NCBI RefSeq assembly: GCF_003850565.1
Contig: NZ_CP027706.1
Span: 2,294,001 to 2,358,000 of the forward strand
Direction: 5' to 3'
Source of the DNA: Pseudomonas sessilinigenes
GTDB lineage: Bacteria > Pseudomonadota > Gammaproteobacteria > Pseudomonadales > Pseudomonadaceae
Length of the DNA: 64,000 bases
How positions within the stretch are numbered: position 1 is the first letter of the stretch; each line of letters begins with the position of its first letter. The notes under the pieces are model-generated. The model saw only the letters and a program-made list of their open reading frames with translations, ran no database searches and was not told the DNA's origin. Of the stretch, positions 35,235-44,739 are shown piece by piece. The translations under genes and the position numbers were made by a program.

Positions 35235-36671
35235 ATGTCCACCCTCGAAGTCGCCCCGCGCCTGGAACCTCTTGCCTCCCGGGCGCGCTGGGCCCTGGCC
35301 AGCCTGGCGTTGGCGATGCTGATGCCCTCCCTGGATACCAGTATCGCCAATGCCGGCTTGCCGCAGCTGGCCCAGGCGTTCGATGCCTCCTTCCAGCAGG
35401 TGCAATGGGTGGTGCTGGCCTACTTGTTGACGATCACCGTCCTGATCGCCAGTGCCGGACGCCTGGGTGACCTGCTGGGACGGCGGCGGGTACTGTTGGG
35501 CGGGATCATGCTGTTCTGCCTGGGATCGCTGGGCTGTGGCCTGGCCCCTGGCCTGCATGGCTTGCTGGCGGCCCGGGCGGTGCAGGGGGCGGGGGCGGCG
35601 GCGATGCTGGCGCAAACCCTGGCGCTGGTGGGCGATGTCTTGCCCAAGGGGCGCACCGGTAGCGCCATGGGGCTGCTGGGCACACTATCGGCCCTGGGGA
35701 CCACCCTGGGGCCTGCGCTGGGCGGGTGGTTGCTGGCCAGCGTCGGTTGGCGCTGGATGTTCCTGGTCAATCTGCCCCTGGGCCTGGTTGCCCTGGTGCT
35801 GGCCTGGCGCTGCCTGCCGGAGGATCGCCGTTCGACCGCGAGCGATGGTTTCGACGTGCCCGGAACGTTGCTCCTGGCCTTGGGACTGGGGGCCTATGCC
35901 TTGGCCCTGACCCTGGGCCGCAACCTGCTGGCGCCTTTGAACCTGGGGTTGCTGCTGGTGGCCGTGGTCGCGATGGGTGCCTTGCTGTGGGTCGAGCGCC
36001 GGGCCCGGGCCCCGCTGTTCCAGCCGGCCCTGCTACAGCGCCGACCACTGCGCGCCAGCCTGCTGACCAGCCTGTTGGTGTCCACGGTGATCATGAGCAC
36101 CCTGGTGGTAGGGCCGTTCTATCTTTCCCGCGGGTTGGCGCTGCCAACTGTCTGGGTGGGCCTGGGATTGTCCCTGGGGCCCCTGGTGGCGGCCATGGTC
36201 GGGGTGCCGGCCGGACGCCTGGTGGATCGCCATGGCCCGCAGTTGCCCTGCCAGGTTGGCTTGTTCGGCATGTTGCTGGGCCTGGGTTTGCTGGTACTGC
36301 TGCCGGTGCGCCTGGGACTGACCGGGTACCTGCTGCCGATCACCTTGGTCACCGCCGGTTATGCGCTGTTCCAGGCGGCCAATAATAGTTTGCTGCTGCT
36401 CGACGTACCGGCTGCGCAGCGCGGGCTGGCGGCCGGACTCCTGAGTCTGTCGCGCAATCTCGGGTTGATCAGCGGCGCGGCCGCCATGGGTGCGGTGTTC
36501 GCCCGGGCTTCCCGGGGCGGTGCGCTGGAGCAGGCCGCAGCCGCTGTGCAGGGCATGCGGGTGACCTTCGGCGTGGCGGCGGTGCTGGTCCTGCTGGCCT
36601 TGTTGGTGGCCCTGGTGGCGCGCCGACCGGAGGCGTCGTTCGAGGCTTGCCGGGCACCGCGCCCGGACTAA
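35235..36671 (+). CDS. MFS drug exporter, DHA2 (14-helix) type
   Basis: The 478-residue protein has about 14 membrane helices. It has motif C-like sequences of the EmrB/QacA group (LDTSIANAGLPQLAQAFDAS in helix 1, GRLGDLLGRRRVLLGG in loop 2-3, GTLSALGTTLGPALGGWLL in helix 5). It exports a drug or metabolite by proton antiport. The ATG at 35235 follows CAGGAG. The divergent LysR gene is the likely regulator. Confidence 0.9.
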   Translation: MSTLEVAPRLEPLASRARWALASLALAMLMPSLDTSIANAGLPQLAQAFDASFQQVQWVVLAYLLTITVLIASAGRLGDLLGRRRVLLGGIMLFCLGSLGCGLAPGLHGLLAARAVQGAGAAAMLAQTLALVGDVLPKGRTGSAMGLLGTLSALGTTLGPALGGWLLASVGWRWMFLVNLPLGLVALVLAWRCLPEDRRSTASDGFDVPGTLLLALGLGAYALALTLGRNLLAPLNLGLLLVAVVAMGALLWVERRARAPLFQPALLQRRPLRASLLTSLLVSTVIMSTLVVGPFYLSRGLALPTVWVGLGLSLGPLVAAMVGVPAGRLVDRHGPQLPCQVGLFGMLLGLGLLVLLPVRLGLTGYLLPITLVTAGYALFQAANNSLLLLDVPAAQRGLAAGLLSLSRNLGLISGAAAMGAVFARASRGGALEQAAAAVQGMRVTFGVAAVLVLLALLVALVARRPEASFEACRAPRPD

Positions 36672-36707
36672 GCTTGGCTGGCACACCCTGCCAAGGAGCC
36701 GGTCATC

Positions 36708-38429
36708 GTGAGCAGCCTGCGTACCCCTTCGTTAGGCCCGATCGTCGGGCACACCACCGATACGTCCTGTCGCCTGTGGATCGCCGGCTCCGATGCCCTG
36801 GACGAGAAGGGCGTGGCCGAGGACATCCGCACCATCGGCGTCATTGGTGTGGTGGGCAGCAATGGCAAGGTCGCCGCCCAGGACATCTTCTATTTCCGCC
36901 TGCGCCGCGAGTTCCACCGCACCGGCACCTTCAACCTCGGTGTCGACCTGAGCCTGTGGCGCAACGAAACCGAGCGCAAGCAGCTCAAGCCGTTCCTGCT
37001 GAGCCCGGCGACGCGCTACCGGGTACGCATGGCCTCGCTCAACGTCGATGATGCGGGCAGCAACGATGATGCGGTGTCCAGTGAGTCGGTGGTGCAGCGC
37101 CTGCCGGCACCCGGGGCCTGGGCCAATGACCTGAACCGCAGTGGGGTGGACAAGAAGTACGTCGAGGCCGAGTTCACCACCCAGGCCAGCGCACCCGCGA
37201 AGCCGGCGCCACTGAGTTTCCTGCTGGGTTCGTGTCGTTATCCGGGGTTGCTGTGGAAGCGCAAGAACGCCGATGCGATCTTCGCCCCGATGCTGGCCGA
37301 TCATGACGATGCGCAATTGGTGCTGATGGTTGGCGACCAGATTTATGCCGACCTGCTCAACCGCCTGGTGCCGATAGGCCTGGCCGATACGTTCGAGGAG
37401 TTCGAGGAGCGCTACCACACAGCCTTCGGTTCGCCGAACATCCGCCAGTTGCTGGCGCGCCTGCCGACCTACATGATCCTCGACGATCACGAAATCGAGG
37501 ATAACTGGACCCAGGACCGCATTCGCAAGGATCGCGGCAAGCGCCTGCTGTTCAACCTGGCCATGGGCGCCTACATGAGCTACCAGTGGAGCCATGGCCC
37601 GCGCTTTGCCGACAGCTACGTGCACGGGCGCGGCATGTCGGGCGACGACCTGTACTTGCAGCAGTTGCAGACCAACCAGCTGTTCTATGACTTTTCCTGT
37701 GTCGACTATCCGTTTTTTGTCCTCGATACCCGCACCCAGCGCTTCCTCGACGACGTCCCGGATGCCCTGGAGGACAACCACCTGCTGGGCCGGCCATCAC
37801 TGCATCGCAGCGAGCCCGGCCAGCTCGATCGCCTGTGTGCGTGGCTGCGGCACATGCAGGCGGATCGAGGCAACCAGCCGAAGTTCATCGTCACCTCCAG
37901 CGTCTTCGTGCCCAACGGCGTGGATACCCTGGGCAGCGACAGCGATGCGCTGCGCCACAAGAACGACAGCGATGCCTGGGCAGCATTTCCCAGCACTCGC
38001 CGTGCGGTGCTGGACACCCTGCTCAAGTACCAGGTGCAGAACGTGGTGTTCCTGTCCGGAGATATCCACTGTTCGAACATTTCCCGGTTGCAGTTCAGTG
38101 GGGCGGGCAAGGACTTGGTGGCCTACGCGGTGACCTCATCGGCGTTCTACTGGCCCTTTCCCTTCGCCGATGGTGATCCGGCCGGCTATGTGCACGACTC
38201 CCAGGCGCCAGCCACGCCCGACGGCTTTGCCCTGGCGGGCGGCGAGACCATGCATTACCGCACCTGGGCCTTCACCCAGGCCGATAACTTTGCACGGATC
38301 GACCTACAGCCGGGCAGCGCCGAAATGCAGGTGCAGTTCTACGGTGCCGATGGTGCACCCCTGGTGACCCGCAAGCAGGACGACGCCATGAACGACCGGC
38401 CGGAACGACTGCAACTGGCGCCTTGGTAG
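36708..38429 (+). CDS. PhoD-like metallophosphatase
   Basis: The 573-residue protein has an N-terminal beta-rich region and a PhoD-type metallophosphatase domain. Its metal-binding blocks are GSCRYP, VGDQIYAD, LDDHEIEDNW and SGDIHCSN. There is no Tat or Sec signal at the start, unlike secreted PhoD phosphodiesterases, so it is probably cytoplasmic or anchored otherwise. It starts with GTG at 36708 behind AAGGAG. The substrate is unknown. Confidence 0.85.
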   Translation: MSSLRTPSLGPIVGHTTDTSCRLWIAGSDALDEKGVAEDIRTIGVIGVVGSNGKVAAQDIFYFRLRREFHRTGTFNLGVDLSLWRNETERKQLKPFLLSPATRYRVRMASLNVDDAGSNDDAVSSESVVQRLPAPGAWANDLNRSGVDKKYVEAEFTTQASAPAKPAPLSFLLGSCRYPGLLWKRKNADAIFAPMLADHDDAQLVLMVGDQIYADLLNRLVPIGLADTFEEFEERYHTAFGSPNIRQLLARLPTYMILDDHEIEDNWTQDRIRKDRGKRLLFNLAMGAYMSYQWSHGPRFADSYVHGRGMSGDDLYLQQLQTNQLFYDFSCVDYPFFVLDTRTQRFLDDVPDALEDNHLLGRPSLHRSEPGQLDRLCAWLRHMQADRGNQPKFIVTSSVFVPNGVDTLGSDSDALRHKNDSDAWAAFPSTRRAVLDTLLKYQVQNVVFLSGDIHCSNISRLQFSGAGKDLVAYAVTSSAFYWPFPFADGDPAGYVHDSQAPATPDGFALAGGETMHYRTWAFTQADNFARIDLQPGSAEMQVQFYGADGAPLVTRKQDDAMNDRPERLQLAPW

Positions 38430-38453
38430 GTTAATGCCGATCAGTTAATGGAA

Positions 38454-38552
38454 CTGTAGGCGCTTGGCTCGCCCGCGATAGAATTCAGAGCGCCGGGTTT
38501 ATCCGGTAGACACCCGCTACCGCTAACGAGCATCGACCGGCGGCTCCTACAG
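38454..38552. repeat. REP doublet
   Basis: CTGTAGG-type and CCTACAG-type ends in inverted orientation, with GCTCGCCCGCGAT inside, are typical of Pseudomonas REP/BIME sequences. It lies between PhoD and the convergent lysA. Confidence 0.65.
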
Positions 38553-38579
38553 GGGATCCAATCCCAGTGACAGGTCCAG

Positions 38580-39812
38580 TTACAGCCCCAGTTCCAGTGC
38601 CAGCAGGTCGGCCAGCGGCTGGCGCCGGCGGATCAGGCGCGGTTGGCCGTTTTCGAACAGCACCTCAGGCAGCAGGGTCCGGCTGTTGTAGTTCGAAGAC
38701 ATGCTGGCGCCGTAGGCCCCGGTGTCGTGCAGTACCAGCAGGTCGCCGACCTGGGCCTGGGGCAGCAGGCGCGGGGTCAGGCACTCGTCGTCCTGGGTGA
38801 AGATATCGCCGGACTCGCACAGCGGGCCGCCGACCACGGTCGGTCGTTGCGGGCGTTGGACCGCTTGGCCATTGGCGTCCAGCAGGCTCATGCCGTGGTA
38901 GGCGCCGTACATGGCAGGGCGCATCAGGTCGTTGAAGCCAGTGTCCACCAGCACGAAGTGATGCTGGCCGGCATCCTTGACCACCCGTACCTCGCTGACC
39001 AGGCAACCGGCCTCGGCCACCAGGAAGCGCCCGGGTTCGATTTCCATGTGCACGCCGTGGCCCAGGTAGGCCTCGATTTCCTCGCGGGCGACTTTCCAGG
39101 CGTTGGCGTAGCGTTGCACGTCCACCGGGGTGTCGCCGTCGCGGTAAGGGGTGGACAGGCCGCCGCCGATGGAGAAGGCCTCGATGTCGTGGTCCAGGGA
39201 CTTGACCGCCGCGACCATGGCCGCGCCCACCTGTTCCAGGTGGTCGTAGTCGACCCCGGAACCAATGTGCATGTGCAGGCCCACCAGGTGCAGGTTGTGC
39301 TGGCGGATCACCGCCAGGGCCTCACCCACCTGGTCGTGCCAGATACCGTGCTTGCTGTTTTCCCCGCCGGTGTTGGTCTTGCGGCTGTGGCCATGGCCGA
39401 ACCCGGGATTGATCCGCAACCAGACACGATGCCCGGGGGACTGTTCGCCCAACTGGCGGAGCATGTCGATGGAGCCGGCATTGACCTCTACTTGCAGTTC
39501 CACCACACGCTTGAGAGTGGCCTCGTCGAACAGGTCGCAGGTGAAGACGATCCCGCCGTTGGCCGGGCTGAAACCGGCCAGCAGGGCCCGCTCGATCTCA
39601 CCCAGGGAGACCGCATCGACCCGCACCCCGGCTTCGCGGATCAGGCGCAGCAGGTGCAGATTGGACGAAGCCTTCTGGGCGTAGCGCACCACGTCGAAGG
39701 CTTGCAGTTGGGCGATACGCGCCTGGAGGGTGGCGGCGTCGTAGCACCACAGCGGGGTGCCGTATTGGCGGGCGACAGCGGCGAGTTGGGCGGGGGAGAA
39801 GGGAATGGCCAT
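38580..39812 (-). CDS. lysA: Diaminopimelate decarboxylase
   Basis: The 410-residue PLP enzyme makes lysine from meso-diaminopimelate. It shows the PLP lysine in VRYAQKASSN, HMHIGSG, the GGGLSTPY loop, EPGRFLVAEAG, CESGDIFTQ and the C-terminal GAYGASMSSNYNSR. It follows the E. coli enzyme closely. Divergent lysR lies 130 bp away, the E. coli arrangement. Pseudomonas normally also has a lysA beside dapF, so this may be a second copy. No clear ribosome binding site precedes the ATG at 39812, and a start at 39872 is possible. Confidence 0.93.
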   Translation of the reverse strand: MAIPFSPAQLAAVARQYGTPLWCYDAATLQARIAQLQAFDVVRYAQKASSNLHLLRLIREAGVRVDAVSLGEIERALLAGFSPANGGIVFTCDLFDEATLKRVVELQVEVNAGSIDMLRQLGEQSPGHRVWLRINPGFGHGHSRKTNTGGENSKHGIWHDQVGEALAVIRQHNLHLVGLHMHIGSGVDYDHLEQVGAAMVAAVKSLDHDIEAFSIGGGLSTPYRDGDTPVDVQRYANAWKVAREEIEAYLGHGVHMEIEPGRFLVAEAGCLVSEVRVVKDAGQHHFVLVDTGFNDLMRPAMYGAYHGMSLLDANGQAVQRPQRPTVVGGPLCESGDIFTQDDECLTPRLLPQAQVGDLLVLHDTGAYGASMSSNYNSRTLLPEVLFENGQPRLIRRRQPLADLLALELGL

Positions 39813-39942
39813 GGCGAATGCAATCTGTGGTCGATGAAAGTGTGAGCAGCATGCCGCTTGCTGGTCATTCAAGAAAATATCTATTCTTTGTCACCTGATT
39901 CAGTTCTGATATGGATCGATCGATTCAACGAGCCCTACCGTC

Positions 39943-40866
39943 ATGGATATCTCCCTACGGCACATCGAAGTGTTCCGCGCCATCATGCAGGCCGGTAGCG
40001 TGACGGGCGCCGCGCGCCTGCTGTTTACCTCGCAGCCCACGGTGAGCCGCGAGCTGGCGCGCCTGGAAAGTCTTTCCGGCCTGCGCCTGTTCGATCGCGA
40101 AGGCGGGCGCCTGCTGCCCACAGCCCAGGCCCTGCTGTTGCTGGAGGAAGTGGAGCGGGCCTATGTCGGCCTGGAGCGGATCAACAGCGTGGCGCGCTCG
40201 ATCCGCCGCTTCGAGCACGGCCAGCTGAGCCTTTGCTGCCTGCCGCTGTTTTCCCAGACCCTGCTGCCCCCAGTGTGCAAGGACTTCCAGGCCCGGCATC
40301 CGGGCATCGGCCTGAGCATCAGCGCCCAGGAATCGCCGCTGCTGGAGGAGTCCCTCAGCGCCCAGCGCCATGACCTGGGCCTGACCGAAAGCGAGCATCT
40401 GCCCCGGGGTACCCACGGCGAGTTGCTGTTCTGTGCCGACATGGTCTGCATCCTGCCCGAGGCCCATCCGTTGCTGGCCAAGGCGCGGCTGTCGGTGGCG
40501 GACTTTGGCGGGCAGAACTTCATCAACCTCTCGGGCCTGGATATCTACCGCCAGAGCCTGGACGAGCATTTTCGCCAGGCCGGGGTCGATCGCCGGGTGG
40601 TGGTCGAGACCACCAATGCCGCCTCGGTGTGCGCCATGGTGCGCCAGCAGCTGGGGGTGGCGATCATCAATCCGTTGAGTGCCATGGAGGAGGCGGGGCG
40701 AGGGTTGGCGATCAGGCCGTTGCAACTGTCGGTGCCTTACAAGGTGATGCTGGTGCGTCCGGATTATCGGCCCTCGTCGAGTTTCGTCGAAGGGTTTTGC
40801 CAGTCGTTGCGTCAGCAAGCGACGCGCCTGGCCGGGCAACTCAAGGACCTGGTGGAAGGGCGCTAG
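39943..40866 (+). CDS. lysR: LysR, activator of lysA
   Basis: The 307-residue regulator matches E. coli LysR over its length: LRHIEVFRAIMQAGSVTGAARLLFTSQPTVSRELARLE in the HTH, ESPLLEESLSAQRHDLGLTE and ETTNAASVCAMVRQQLGVAIINPL in the effector domain. It is divergent from lysA, which it activates in E. coli when diaminopimelate is present and lysine is low. Confidence 0.92.
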   Translation: MDISLRHIEVFRAIMQAGSVTGAARLLFTSQPTVSRELARLESLSGLRLFDREGGRLLPTAQALLLLEEVERAYVGLERINSVARSIRRFEHGQLSLCCLPLFSQTLLPPVCKDFQARHPGIGLSISAQESPLLEESLSAQRHDLGLTESEHLPRGTHGELLFCADMVCILPEAHPLLAKARLSVADFGGQNFINLSGLDIYRQSLDEHFRQAGVDRRVVVETTNAASVCAMVRQQLGVAIINPLSAMEEAGRGLAIRPLQLSVPYKVMLVRPDYRPSSSFVEGFCQSLRQQATRLAGQLKDLVEGR

Positions 40867-40878
40867 GGGAGAGGGGAT

Positions 40879-40898
40879 CCCGGTGCGTGAGCACCGGG
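40879..40898. terminator. Hairpin between lysR and thiolase
   Basis: CCCGGTGC, loop GTGA, GCACCGGG lies between convergent genes; no T-run. Confidence 0.55.
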
Positions 40899-40956
40899 AG
40901 GGCAGGCAGGCCGGTGGATGTCGTGGGTCCGCCGGCTTGCCGATGCTCGTGGTGGT

Positions 40957-40978
40957 GCGGGCCACCAGGGTGGCCCGC
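40957..40978. terminator. Second hairpin between lysR and thiolase
   Basis: GCGGGCCACC and its complement, separated by AG, lie just downstream of the thiolase stop on the minus strand. Confidence 0.55.
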
Positions 40979-40988
40979 AGGAGAGGTC

Positions 40989-42167
40989 TTAGCGCTCGAT
41001 GGCCAGGGCCACGCCCTGGCCGCCGCCGATGCACAAGGTGGCCAGGCCTTTCTTGGCATCGCGCTTGAGCATTTCATGCAGCAGGGTCACCAGCACCCGG
41101 CAGCCCGAGGCGCCGATCGGGTGGCCGATGGCGATCGCACCGCCATTGACGTTGACCTTGGCCGGGTCCCATTCCAGCTCCTTGCCCACCGCCAGCGATT
41201 GCGCGGCGAAGGCTTCGTTGGCTTCGATCAGGTCCAGTTGGCCCAGGGTCCAGCCGGCTTTCTCCAGGCAGCGGCGGGTGGCCGCGACCGGGCCGATGCC
41301 CATGATCGCCGGGTCGACCCCGGCGTTGGCGTAGGCGGCCACTTTCGCCAGTACCGGCAGGCCCAGGGCACGGGCCTTGCTGGCGCTCATGAGGATCACC
41401 GCGGCGGCGCCGTCGTTGAGCGAAGAGGCATTGCCGGCGGTGACGCTGCCGTCTTTCTTGAACGCCGGCTTGAGCTTGCCCAGGGCTTCGGCGGTGGTGC
41501 CGGCCCGGGGTTGCTCATCGGTGGCGAAGGCCACGGGGTCGCCCTTGCGCTGGGGGATCAGAATCGGCGTGATCTCGTCGACGAAGCGCCCGGCCTCGAT
41601 GGCGGCCGCGGCTTTTTGCTGGGAGGCGGCGGCGAAGGCGTCCTGGGCTTCACGGCTGATGCCGTACTTGTCCACCAGGTTCTCGGCGGTGATGCCCATG
41701 TGGTAGTCGTTGAAGGCATCCCACAGGCCGTCGCTGATCATGCTGTCGATCATCTGGCTGTGGCCCATGCGCAGGCCGGTGCGGGCGCCGGGCAGGACGT
41801 AGTTGGCCAGGCTCATGTTTTCCTGGCCGCCGGCGATGATCACTTCGGCATCGCCGCAGCGGATGGCCTGGGCGCCCAGGTGCAGGGCCTTGAGGCCGGA
41901 GCCGCAGACCTTGTTCAGGGTCATGGCGGGCACGGCGTGGGGCAGGCCGGCCTTGATCGCGGCCTGGCGGGCGGGGTTCTGCCCGGCGCCGGCGGTGAGT
42001 ACCTGGCCCATGATGACTTCGTCGACCTGGGCCGGGTCGATGCCGGTCTGGGCCAGCAGTTGGCGGATCACCGCGGCGCCCAGGTCGACGGCGGGAATGG
42101 CCGCGAGCGAACCCTGGAAGCTGCCTACGGCGGTACGGGTAGCGGCAACGATTACGACGTCTTGCAT
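40989..42167 (-). CDS. atoB: Acetyl-CoA acetyltransferase (thiolase)
   Basis: The 392-residue biosynthetic-type thiolase interconverts two acetyl-CoA and acetoacetyl-CoA. It shows the catalytic Cys in [20 protein letters not shown] with the catalytic His and CIGGGQGVA with the second Cys. It is the last gene of a three-gene operon with both CoA-transferase subunits, so the pathway is acetoacetate to acetoacetyl-CoA to acetyl-CoA. The start at 42167 follows GAGGAG. Confidence 0.92.
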   Translation of the reverse strand: MQDVVIVAATRTAVGSFQGSLAAIPAVDLGAAVIRQLLAQTGIDPAQVDEVIMGQVLTAGAGQNPARQAAIKAGLPHAVPAMTLNKVCGSGLKALHLGAQAIRCGDAEVIIAGGQENMSLANYVLPGARTGLRMGHSQMIDSMISDGLWDAFNDYHMGITAENLVDKYGISREAQDAFAAASQQKAAAAIEAGRFVDEITPILIPQRKGDPVAFATDEQPRAGTTAEALGKLKPAFKKDGSVTAGNASSLNDGAAAVILMSASKARALGLPVLAKVAAYANAGVDPAIMGIGPVAATRRCLEKAGWTLGQLDLIEANEAFAAQSLAVGKELEWDPAKVNVNGGAIAIGHPIGASGCRVLVTLLHEMLKRDAKKGLATLCIGGGQGVALAIER

Positions 42168-42177
42168 GATGGGCTCC

Positions 42178-42837
42178 TCAGGAGAACTGCATTTCGGGAA
42201 CATGGTCCGGCACGATCAACTTGCCGGCGGTCTTGCTGACGATTTCCTCGACGCTGACCCCGGGGGCGCGTTCCTTGAGGATGAAGGCGCCGTCCTCGAT
42301 TTCAAGGTAGGCCAGGTCGGTGAGTACGCGCTTGATGCACTGCGCACCGGTCAGCGGCAGGCTGCAGCGGCTGAGCAGCTTGGACTCGCCGTCCTTGGAG
42401 GCGTGGGTCATGGTGACGATGATGTTGTCGGCACCGGCCACCAGGTCCATGGCGCCGCCCATGCCCTTGACCAGCTTGCCGGGGATCATCCACGAGGCGA
42501 TGTTGCCTTGTACATCCACTTCGAAGGCACCGAGCACCGTGAGGTCGATGTGGCCGCCGCGGATCATCGCGAAGGACTCGGCGGAGGAGAAGATCGAAGC
42601 GCCGATGCGTGCGGTCACGGTCTGCTTGCCGGCGTTGATCATGTCGGCGTCGATCTGGTCCTCGGTGGGGAAGGCGCCCATGCCCAGGAGGCCGTTTTCC
42701 GATTGCAGCATGACTTCCATGCCGTCGGGGATGTAGTTGGCCACCAGGGTCGGGATACCGATGCCCAGGTTCACGTAGTAGCCGTCCTGCAATTCGCGGG
42801 CGACGCGCTGAGCCATTTGTTCGCGGGTAAGAGCCAT
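42178..42837 (-). CDS. atoA: Acetoacetate/3-oxoacid CoA-transferase subunit B
   Basis: The 219-residue subunit has the SENG motif with the catalytic Glu ([11 protein letters not shown]) and the family segments [15 protein letters not shown] and [19 protein letters not shown]. It pairs with the A subunit encoded 36 bp upstream. It transfers CoA from succinyl- or acetyl-CoA to acetoacetate; the exact donor is not readable. Confidence 0.92.
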   Translation of the reverse strand: MALTREQMAQRVARELQDGYYVNLGIGIPTLVANYIPDGMEVMLQSENGLLGMGAFPTEDQIDADMINAGKQTVTARIGASIFSSAESFAMIRGGHIDLTVLGAFEVDVQGNIASWMIPGKLVKGMGGAMDLVAGADNIIVTMTHASKDGESKLLSRCSLPLTGAQCIKRVLTDLAYLEIEDGAFILKERAPGVSVEEIVSKTAGKLIVPDHVPEMQFS

Positions 42838-42873
42838 GTTTATTGTCCTTTTAGTCGGGCTGGGGAAGGGCGA

Positions 42874-43572
42874 TCACTTGCGCACGGTGCGCTGTTCGAT
42901 GCGCTTCTCGAAGGTGCCGCAGATGACTCGGTCGACATAGATGCCCGGGGTATGGATATGCGCTGGGTCCAGTTCGCCCGGCTCGACGATTTCTTCCACC
43001 TCGACCACGGTGATCTTGCCGGCGGTGGCCGCCAGGGGATTGAAGTTCTGCGCGGTATGGCGATAGATCACGTTGCCGAAATGGTCGGCCTTCCAGCCCT
43101 TGACGATGGCGAAGTCGCCGGTGATGGACTCTTCCATCAGGTAGGTGCGGCCGTTGAACTCGCGGGTTTCCTTGCCTTCGGCCACGGGAGTACCGACGCC
43201 GGTGGCGGTGAAGAAGGCCGGGATGCCGGCCCCGCCTGCGCGCATCTTCTCCGCCAGGGTGCCCTGGGGCGTCAGCGCCACTTCGATCTCGCCGCTGAGC
43301 AGCTGCTGCTCGAACAGGGCGTTCTCGCCGACGTAGGAGGCCACCACCTTGCTGATCTGGCGGTCTTCGAGCAGCACGCCCAGGCCAAAGCCGTCGACGC
43401 CGCAGTTGTTGGATACCACGGTCAGGTCGCGGGTACCGCGACGCTTGATCTCGGCGATCAGGTTCTCGGGAATGCCGCACAGGCCGAAGCCACCGGCGAT
43501 CACGGTCATGCCATCTTGCAGACCTTCCAGGGCTTCCTCGTAGGACGCCACGCGCTTATCGAAACCTGCCAT
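42874..43572 (-). CDS. atoD: Acetoacetate/3-oxoacid CoA-transferase subunit A
   Basis: The 232-residue subunit has the glycine-rich [12 protein letters not shown] and [15 protein letters not shown] of the SCOT A family. It is the first gene of the operon. The ATG at 43572 was chosen because AGAGG lies nine bases upstream; a start at 43581 would leave no spacing. A divergent LysR gene is 266 bp away across a heptamer repeat. Confidence 0.92.
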   Translation of the reverse strand: MAGFDKRVASYEEALEGLQDGMTVIAGGFGLCGIPENLIAEIKRRGTRDLTVVSNNCGVDGFGLGVLLEDRQISKVVASYVGENALFEQQLLSGEIEVALTPQGTLAEKMRAGGAGIPAFFTATGVGTPVAEGKETREFNGRTYLMEESITGDFAIVKGWKADHFGNVIYRHTAQNFNPLAATAGKITVVEVEEIVEPGELDPAHIHTPGIYVDRVICGTFEKRIEQRTVRK

Positions 43573-43695
43573 ATGCACCATCCTCTTTCTTGTTCGTTGG
43601 CGGCTGGCCAGCCGTTGGTGGAATCAGTGTTGCGCCATGGGATTGATTTGTTAAGTTGATTTTTAAGGTTGATTGATTTGAAAAACAGCATAATG

Positions 43696-43797
43696 AGCTG
43701 CAAGCTGCAAGCTGCAAGCTGCAAGCTGCAAGCTGCAAGCTGCAAGCTGCAAGCTGCAAGCTGCAAGCTGCAAGCTGCAAGCTGCAAGCTGCAAGCT
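43696..43797. repeat. (AGCTGCA)n heptamer tandem repeat, 14.6 copies
   Basis: 102 bp of perfect 7-bp repeats lie between the divergent atoDAB operon and a LysR gene. A 7-bp unit is not a multiple of three but lies outside genes, so copy-number change would alter promoter spacing. It is self-complementary in part (AGCT, TGCA). Confidence 0.95.
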
Positions 43798-43838
43798 TAT
43801 AGCTTGTGGCCTGTCGCTGCGCCTCCTGAGGATGATGG

Positions 43839-44738
43839 ATGACGGTCAAACAGATTCGGGCCTTCCTGGCGGTGGCCCACAGCATGAGTTTCGCCCTGGC
43901 CTGCGAGCGCCTGCACCTGTCGCAGTCGGCCCTGAGCCTGACGATCAAGGCCCTGGAAGAGGGCCTGGGCGGACGCCTGTTTACGCGTAACACGCGCAAC
44001 GTCGCCCTGACGCCCGAGGGCGAGGCGCTGTTGCCCCTGGCCCGGCGCCTGATCGCTGACTGGGATAACGCCGAGGATGAAATGCGCCAGCGCTTTACCC
44101 TGCAGCGCGGGCGGGTGACCCTGGCGGCCATGCCTTCCTTTGCCGGCAACCTGTTGCCACCGATTCTCAAGCAATTTCGCGCTCGCTACCCGCAGGTCAA
44201 CGTCACGGTCGACGATGTGATCAACGAGCAGGTGCTGGAGATGGTCCGCGATCGCGAGGTCGAGTTGGGGGTAGCCTTCGAGCCGCAGGACAACACTTCG
44301 CTGGTGTTCACCCCGCTGTACATCGATCGTTTCGTCGCCGTGGTGCCCAGGGACTCGCCGCTGGCCGGGCGTCATGAAATCGACTGGCAGACGCTGTTGC
44401 AGGAACCCTTCATCACTCTGCAGCGCCCGTCCACGGTGCGGGTCATGCTTGAGGAACACCTGCGGGCCCGGGGCGTGCAATTGCCGGTGGAGTTCGAGAG
44501 TCACCAGTTGGCGACGGTGGGGCGCATGGTTGCCAGTGGCCTGGGGGTGAGTGCGGTGCCGGCCTTGTGTGCCGGGCAGATGCGGGAGTTGGGCGGGCAC
44601 TGCATCACCCTGGGCGAACCGGTGGTGGAGCGGGCCATCGGTGTGCTGACCAAGCCGGGGGATGAGCTGTCCACGGCGGCCCAGGCCCTGTTCGACATCC
44701 TGCGCGAGGCCAGGCTCGGCGAGCGCTTGCCCGTTTGA
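43839..44738 (+). CDS. LysR-type regulator divergent from atoDAB
   Basis: The 299-residue regulator has an N-terminal HTH (FLAVAHSMSFALACERLHLSQSALSLTIKALEEGLGGRLFTR) and an effector domain. It starts at ATG 43839 behind GAGGATGATGG. It is divergent from the CoA-transferase/thiolase genes, which it probably controls, and ends one base before the convergent sirtuin gene. Confidence 0.88.
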   Translation: MTVKQIRAFLAVAHSMSFALACERLHLSQSALSLTIKALEEGLGGRLFTRNTRNVALTPEGEALLPLARRLIADWDNAEDEMRQRFTLQRGRVTLAAMPSFAGNLLPPILKQFRARYPQVNVTVDDVINEQVLEMVRDREVELGVAFEPQDNTSLVFTPLYIDRFVAVVPRDSPLAGRHEIDWQTLLQEPFITLQRPSTVRVMLEEHLRARGVQLPVEFESHQLATVGRMVASGLGVSAVPALCAGQMRELGGHCITLGEPVVERAIGVLTKPGDELSTAAQALFDILREARLGERLPV

Positions 44739-44739
44739 C

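Noticed and set aside
41803..43659. 618-codon plus-strand frame opposite atoDAB
   Set aside because: It is an antisense shadow of three certain genes.
43696..43797. CRISPR array or short protein repeat
   Set aside because: The unit is only 7 bp with no spacers; frames through it give LQLAACS-type periodic peptides without a ribosome binding site.
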